Origin: an uncultured Ruminococcus sp.
GTDB taxonomy: Bacteria > Bacillota > Clostridia > Oscillospirales > Ruminococcaceae
Reading direction: 5' to 3'
DNA: 7,032 nt
Assembly: GCF_946187255.1 (NCBI RefSeq)
Contig: NZ_CAMHRZ010000175.1
Coordinates: forward strand, 1 to 7,032
Shown: piece by piece, positions 5,550-7,032 of the stretch
Layout: each line of letters begins with the position of its first letter
Numbering within the stretch: the stretch's first letter is position 1
Notes under the pieces: model-generated
The model's database searches: none
The model's input: only the letters and a program-made list of their open reading frames with translations
What the model was told of the DNA's origin: nothing
Made by a program: the position numbers and the translations under genes

Positions 5550-6887
5550 CTATATCATATCCCCGATATTCAGGAAAAACGATGCCTGAGTCTGTTCGGC
5601 GGGGGTGAGGTCGGAGATCATATCGGCGGTGAGGAGCGTACACTCTTCCAGCGTAGTCAGGATATCCGCTTCTATATCCGCGATGCAGGGAGTATCGGTC
5701 AGCAATGCGCCGCACTCGTAATCGCAGTAAAAGCTGCGGTTATTGAGGTTTACGCTTCCCACCGTCGCAGCTCTGCCGTCGCAGACGAACACCTTTGAAT
5801 GTATAAATCCCGGATCAAAGCGGTATATCTTCACGCCCGCCTTTGCCAGCGTCTTGTAATGGGGACGCGCTATCAGCTCCATGTAGTGCTTGTCGGGTAT
5901 GCCCGGGACTATCATTATCACCTGCACACCGCGTTCGGCTGCGGCGCAGAGGGCATCCTCCACCTCATCGTCGATATTGAGATAGGGCGCAGTGATATAC
6001 AAATGATCCTGCGCTTCGTTGATAAGTCCCAGATATATCTCGCGGGCAGCGTTGAGTTCGTCAAAGGGCGACTCTCCGTAGGGCAGCACATAGCCCTCCG
6101 CATCAACAGGCTGTGCAAGGTCAAGATATTCCTCGCAGCTGTCCAGCTCGCTGCCGTTTTCCCACTGTTCAAAGAAAAGTTCGATGCAGCTGCGCACAGC
6201 ATCTCCCTGCATACTGATGGCGGCATCCTTCCACCTGCCGTAGGGCGAATCAACATTGATATATTCATCCCCGATATTCGCGCCGCCCATGAAAGCAGTC
6301 CTGCCGTCGATCACCGTCAGCTTGCGGTGGTCCCGCCGATTAAGGCTTATGCGTTCGGGCTCACGGTAGAGCCTGCATTTTATGCCGAATTCGTTCAGCT
6401 TTTCGGCAAAGGCATCGTTCTGTTTGAAGCCGTCGCATATCAGCCTTATCTCCACACCCGCATCCATGCGCTCTTTAAGGACTTCAATCAGCCCGTTCAG
6501 CATCTCGCCGTCACTGACGATGAAATACTCCATGAATATGAACTTCTCCGCCTTTTTAAGTTCTTCCAGCAGGGCTTCGTAAAAGTCCTCGCCTGTGGGA
6601 TAATAGCTCACCTGAGTATTTGTATACACAGGGTAGCGGCTGTCTGTCAGCAGATAATATCCATCTCCCGCCTTTTCAAGCACTTCCTTATCCTGAGAAA
6701 GATGCTTCGGCACCTCGGGGTGAACGTACTCTGCTGTTTCCTCCTGCGGTGTGGTATCCTGTTCGATCACTGCGGCGGTCGTTTCGGTGCGGGGCTTTTC
6801 CTCTGTCGCGGAACTCTCATTATTCCCCGTCGTGCAGCCGAACAAGACCGTCAGCGCCAAAGCTGCGGGCAGAACACGTTTTTTCAT
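5550..6887 (-). CDS. Phospholipase D / cardiolipin synthase-like lipoprotein with two HKD motifs
   Basis: This 445-residue protein of the phospholipase D superfamily carries two HxKxxxxD motifs: H187-K189-D194 (HRKLTVID) and H363-K365-D370 (HSKVFVCD). Each is followed by the usual G-x-N segment (GGANIGDEY; GSVNLNNRSF). Segments such as FMEYFIVSDGEM (118-129) and RSFYCDYECGALLTD (384-398) follow the bacterial cardiolipin synthase pattern, so joining of phosphatidylglycerol or a related phospholipid transfer is the likely reaction. Unlike typical Cls, it lacks two N-terminal membrane helices. It begins with MKKR, a hydrophobic stretch and Cys18 after LFG, a lipoprotein signal, followed by a Glu/Thr-rich linker (19-55). 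Start ATG 6887 is chosen for its strong ribosome binding site and complete signal peptide; an ATG 11 codons upstream would spoil both. The catalytic domain should sit outside the membrane. True substrate unproven. Confidence 0.9.
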   Translation of the reverse strand: MKKRVLPAALALTVLFGCTTGNNESSATEEKPRTETTAAVIEQDTTPQEETAEYVHPEVPKHLSQDKEVLEKAGDGYYLLTDSRYPVYTNTQVSYYPTGEDFYEALLEELKKAEKFIFMEYFIVSDGEMLNGLIEVLKERMDAGVEIRLICDGFKQNDAFAEKLNEFGIKCRLYREPERISLNRRDHRKLTVIDGRTAFMGGANIGDEYINVDSPYGRWKDAAISMQGDAVRSCIELFFEQWENGSELDSCEEYLDLAQPVDAEGYVLPYGESPFDELNAAREIYLGLINEAQDHLYITAPYLNIDDEVEDALCAAAERGVQVIMIVPGIPDKHYMELIARPHYKTLAKAGVKIYRFDPGFIHSKVFVCDGRAATVGSVNLNNRSFYCDYECGALLTDTPCIADIEADILTTLEECTLLTADMISDLTPAEQTQASFFLNIGDMI

Positions 6888-6890
6888 GGT

Positions 6891-6901
6891 ATCACCGCCT
6901 T
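6891..6901 (-). promoter_or_regulatory. Ribosome binding site of the HKD lipoprotein gene
   Basis: On the minus strand AAGGCGGTGAT differs at one base from the full consensus AAGGAGGTGAT. Its core ends 7 bases before ATG 6887 and fixes that start. Confidence 0.75.
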
Positions 6902-6912
6902 TTTCGCAGATG

Positions 6913-6940
6913 TTATACACGTTTACACGCTTTACACGCG
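6913..6940. repeat. Three tandem TTTACACG-type repeats in the upstream region of the HKD lipoprotein gene
   Basis: The core ACACG occurs at 6917, 6925 and 6934, in the contexts TATACACG, TTTACACG and TTTACACG, at 8- and 9-base spacing. Such short-period tandem sites usually bind a regulator. The array overlaps a candidate -10 for the minus-strand gene. I do not recognise the binding protein. Confidence 0.6.
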
Positions 6941-6949
6941 AGTTTTCAA
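6922..6949 (-). promoter_or_regulatory. Candidate promoter A of the HKD lipoprotein gene, overlapping the repeats
   Basis: On the minus strand TTGAAA (-35, 6949-6944) and TGTAAA (-10, 6927-6922) are 16 bases apart. The start would be near 6915. The -10 and spacer consist of the tandem repeats, which would suit repression by a bound protein. Confidence 0.35.
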
Positions 6950-6968
6950 TTCTCTCCCTGTATATATC

Positions 6969-6982
6969 TATAATATATTATA
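6969..6982. promoter_or_regulatory. Palindromic TATAATATATTATA, candidate -10 elements on both strands
   Basis: This perfect 14-base palindrome gives TATAAT on the plus strand (6969-6974) and on the minus strand (6982-6977); a second plus-strand TATAAT lies at 6979-6984. The -35 matches at proper spacing are weak (about three of six bases). It could serve as promoter B of the HKD lipoprotein gene, and possibly of a plus-strand gene beyond the window. Confidence 0.35.
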
Positions 6983-7010
6983 ATTTCTGTACAGCAAGTT
7001 AAGAAAATAA

Positions 7011-7029
7011 GCGTGTAAGCGTGTAAAGC
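7011..7029. repeat. Inverted copy of the TTTACACG repeats
   Basis: GCGTGTAAGCGTGTAAAGC is the reverse complement of the 6922-6939 repeat pair except for one missing base. The CGTGT cores lie at 7012 and 7020, 8 bases apart. Together with the left array it brackets the palindrome at 6969-6982. Confidence 0.6.
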
Positions 7030-7032
7030 CCT

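Noticed and set aside
6911..6929. Catabolite-responsive element (cre) for CcpA, minus-strand TGTAAACGTGTATA
   Set aside because: Two of the defined consensus bases are wrong, and the match is explained by the tandem TTTACACG repeats.
6913..6939. DnaA-box array or replication iterons
   Set aside because: Only TTATACACG comes near the TTATNCACA consensus, with one mismatch. The other copies differ more, and no replication gene is present.
5799..6983. Long open frame (394 codons) on the plus strand opposite the HKD lipoprotein
   Set aside because: The minus frame holds both HKD motifs, a signal peptide and a ribosome binding site. The plus frame has none of these.
7011..7032. CRISPR repeat or transposon terminal repeat at the right edge
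   Set aside because: The units are 8-9 bases long with no spacers, and no transposase or cas gene is visible. A promoter-linked operator fits better.

Overview
The window looks like core chromosome of a Gram-positive anaerobe, most likely a Firmicute of the Ruminococcus / Oscillospiraceae type. This is an inference. It rests on strong Shine-Dalgarno sites, intrinsic terminators with T-runs, extended -10 promoters, an Enzyme I whose active-site loop resembles clostridial forms, and moderate GC in genes set between AT-rich spacers. No species can be fixed from the sequence alone.

Layout. Positions 2-910 (+) hold the C-terminal half of a P1B-type heavy-metal ATPase, cut by the window edge exactly at its DKTGT phosphorylation motif and closed by a terminator. 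A near-consensus promoter at 1050-1078 drives a polyprenyl-phosphate sugar-1-phosphate transferase (1168-2625, +), the membrane enzyme that starts a surface or exopolysaccharide repeat unit. A UUCG-capped hairpin separates it from tcdA (2684-3397, +), which makes the cyclic t6A37 modification of ANN-decoding tRNAs. After another terminator and an AT-rich spacer with an extended -10 promoter comes ptsI (3620-5293, +), Enzyme I of the phosphotransferase system, ending in a strong terminator. On the minus strand lie a tRNA-Arg(CCT) gene (5398-5470) with its own promoter and terminator, and a phospholipase D / cardiolipin-synthase-like protein with a lipoprotein signal peptide (5550-6887). The right edge (about 6913-7029) holds tandem and inverted TTTACACG-type repeats arranged symmetrically around a TATA-rich palindrome, upstream of the phospholipase D gene.

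The genes do not form one pathway. Most appear to be separate transcription units: metal efflux, envelope polysaccharide initiation, tRNA modification, PTS phosphorelay, a tRNA, and an envelope phospholipid enzyme. I see no CRISPR array, insertion sequence, prophage gene, toxin-antitoxin pair or defence locus. The least explained parts are the repeat-rich control region at the right edge, the lipoprotein form of the HKD enzyme, a 9-bp inverted repeat upstream of ptsI, and the hairpin placed directly against the tcdA ribosome binding site.
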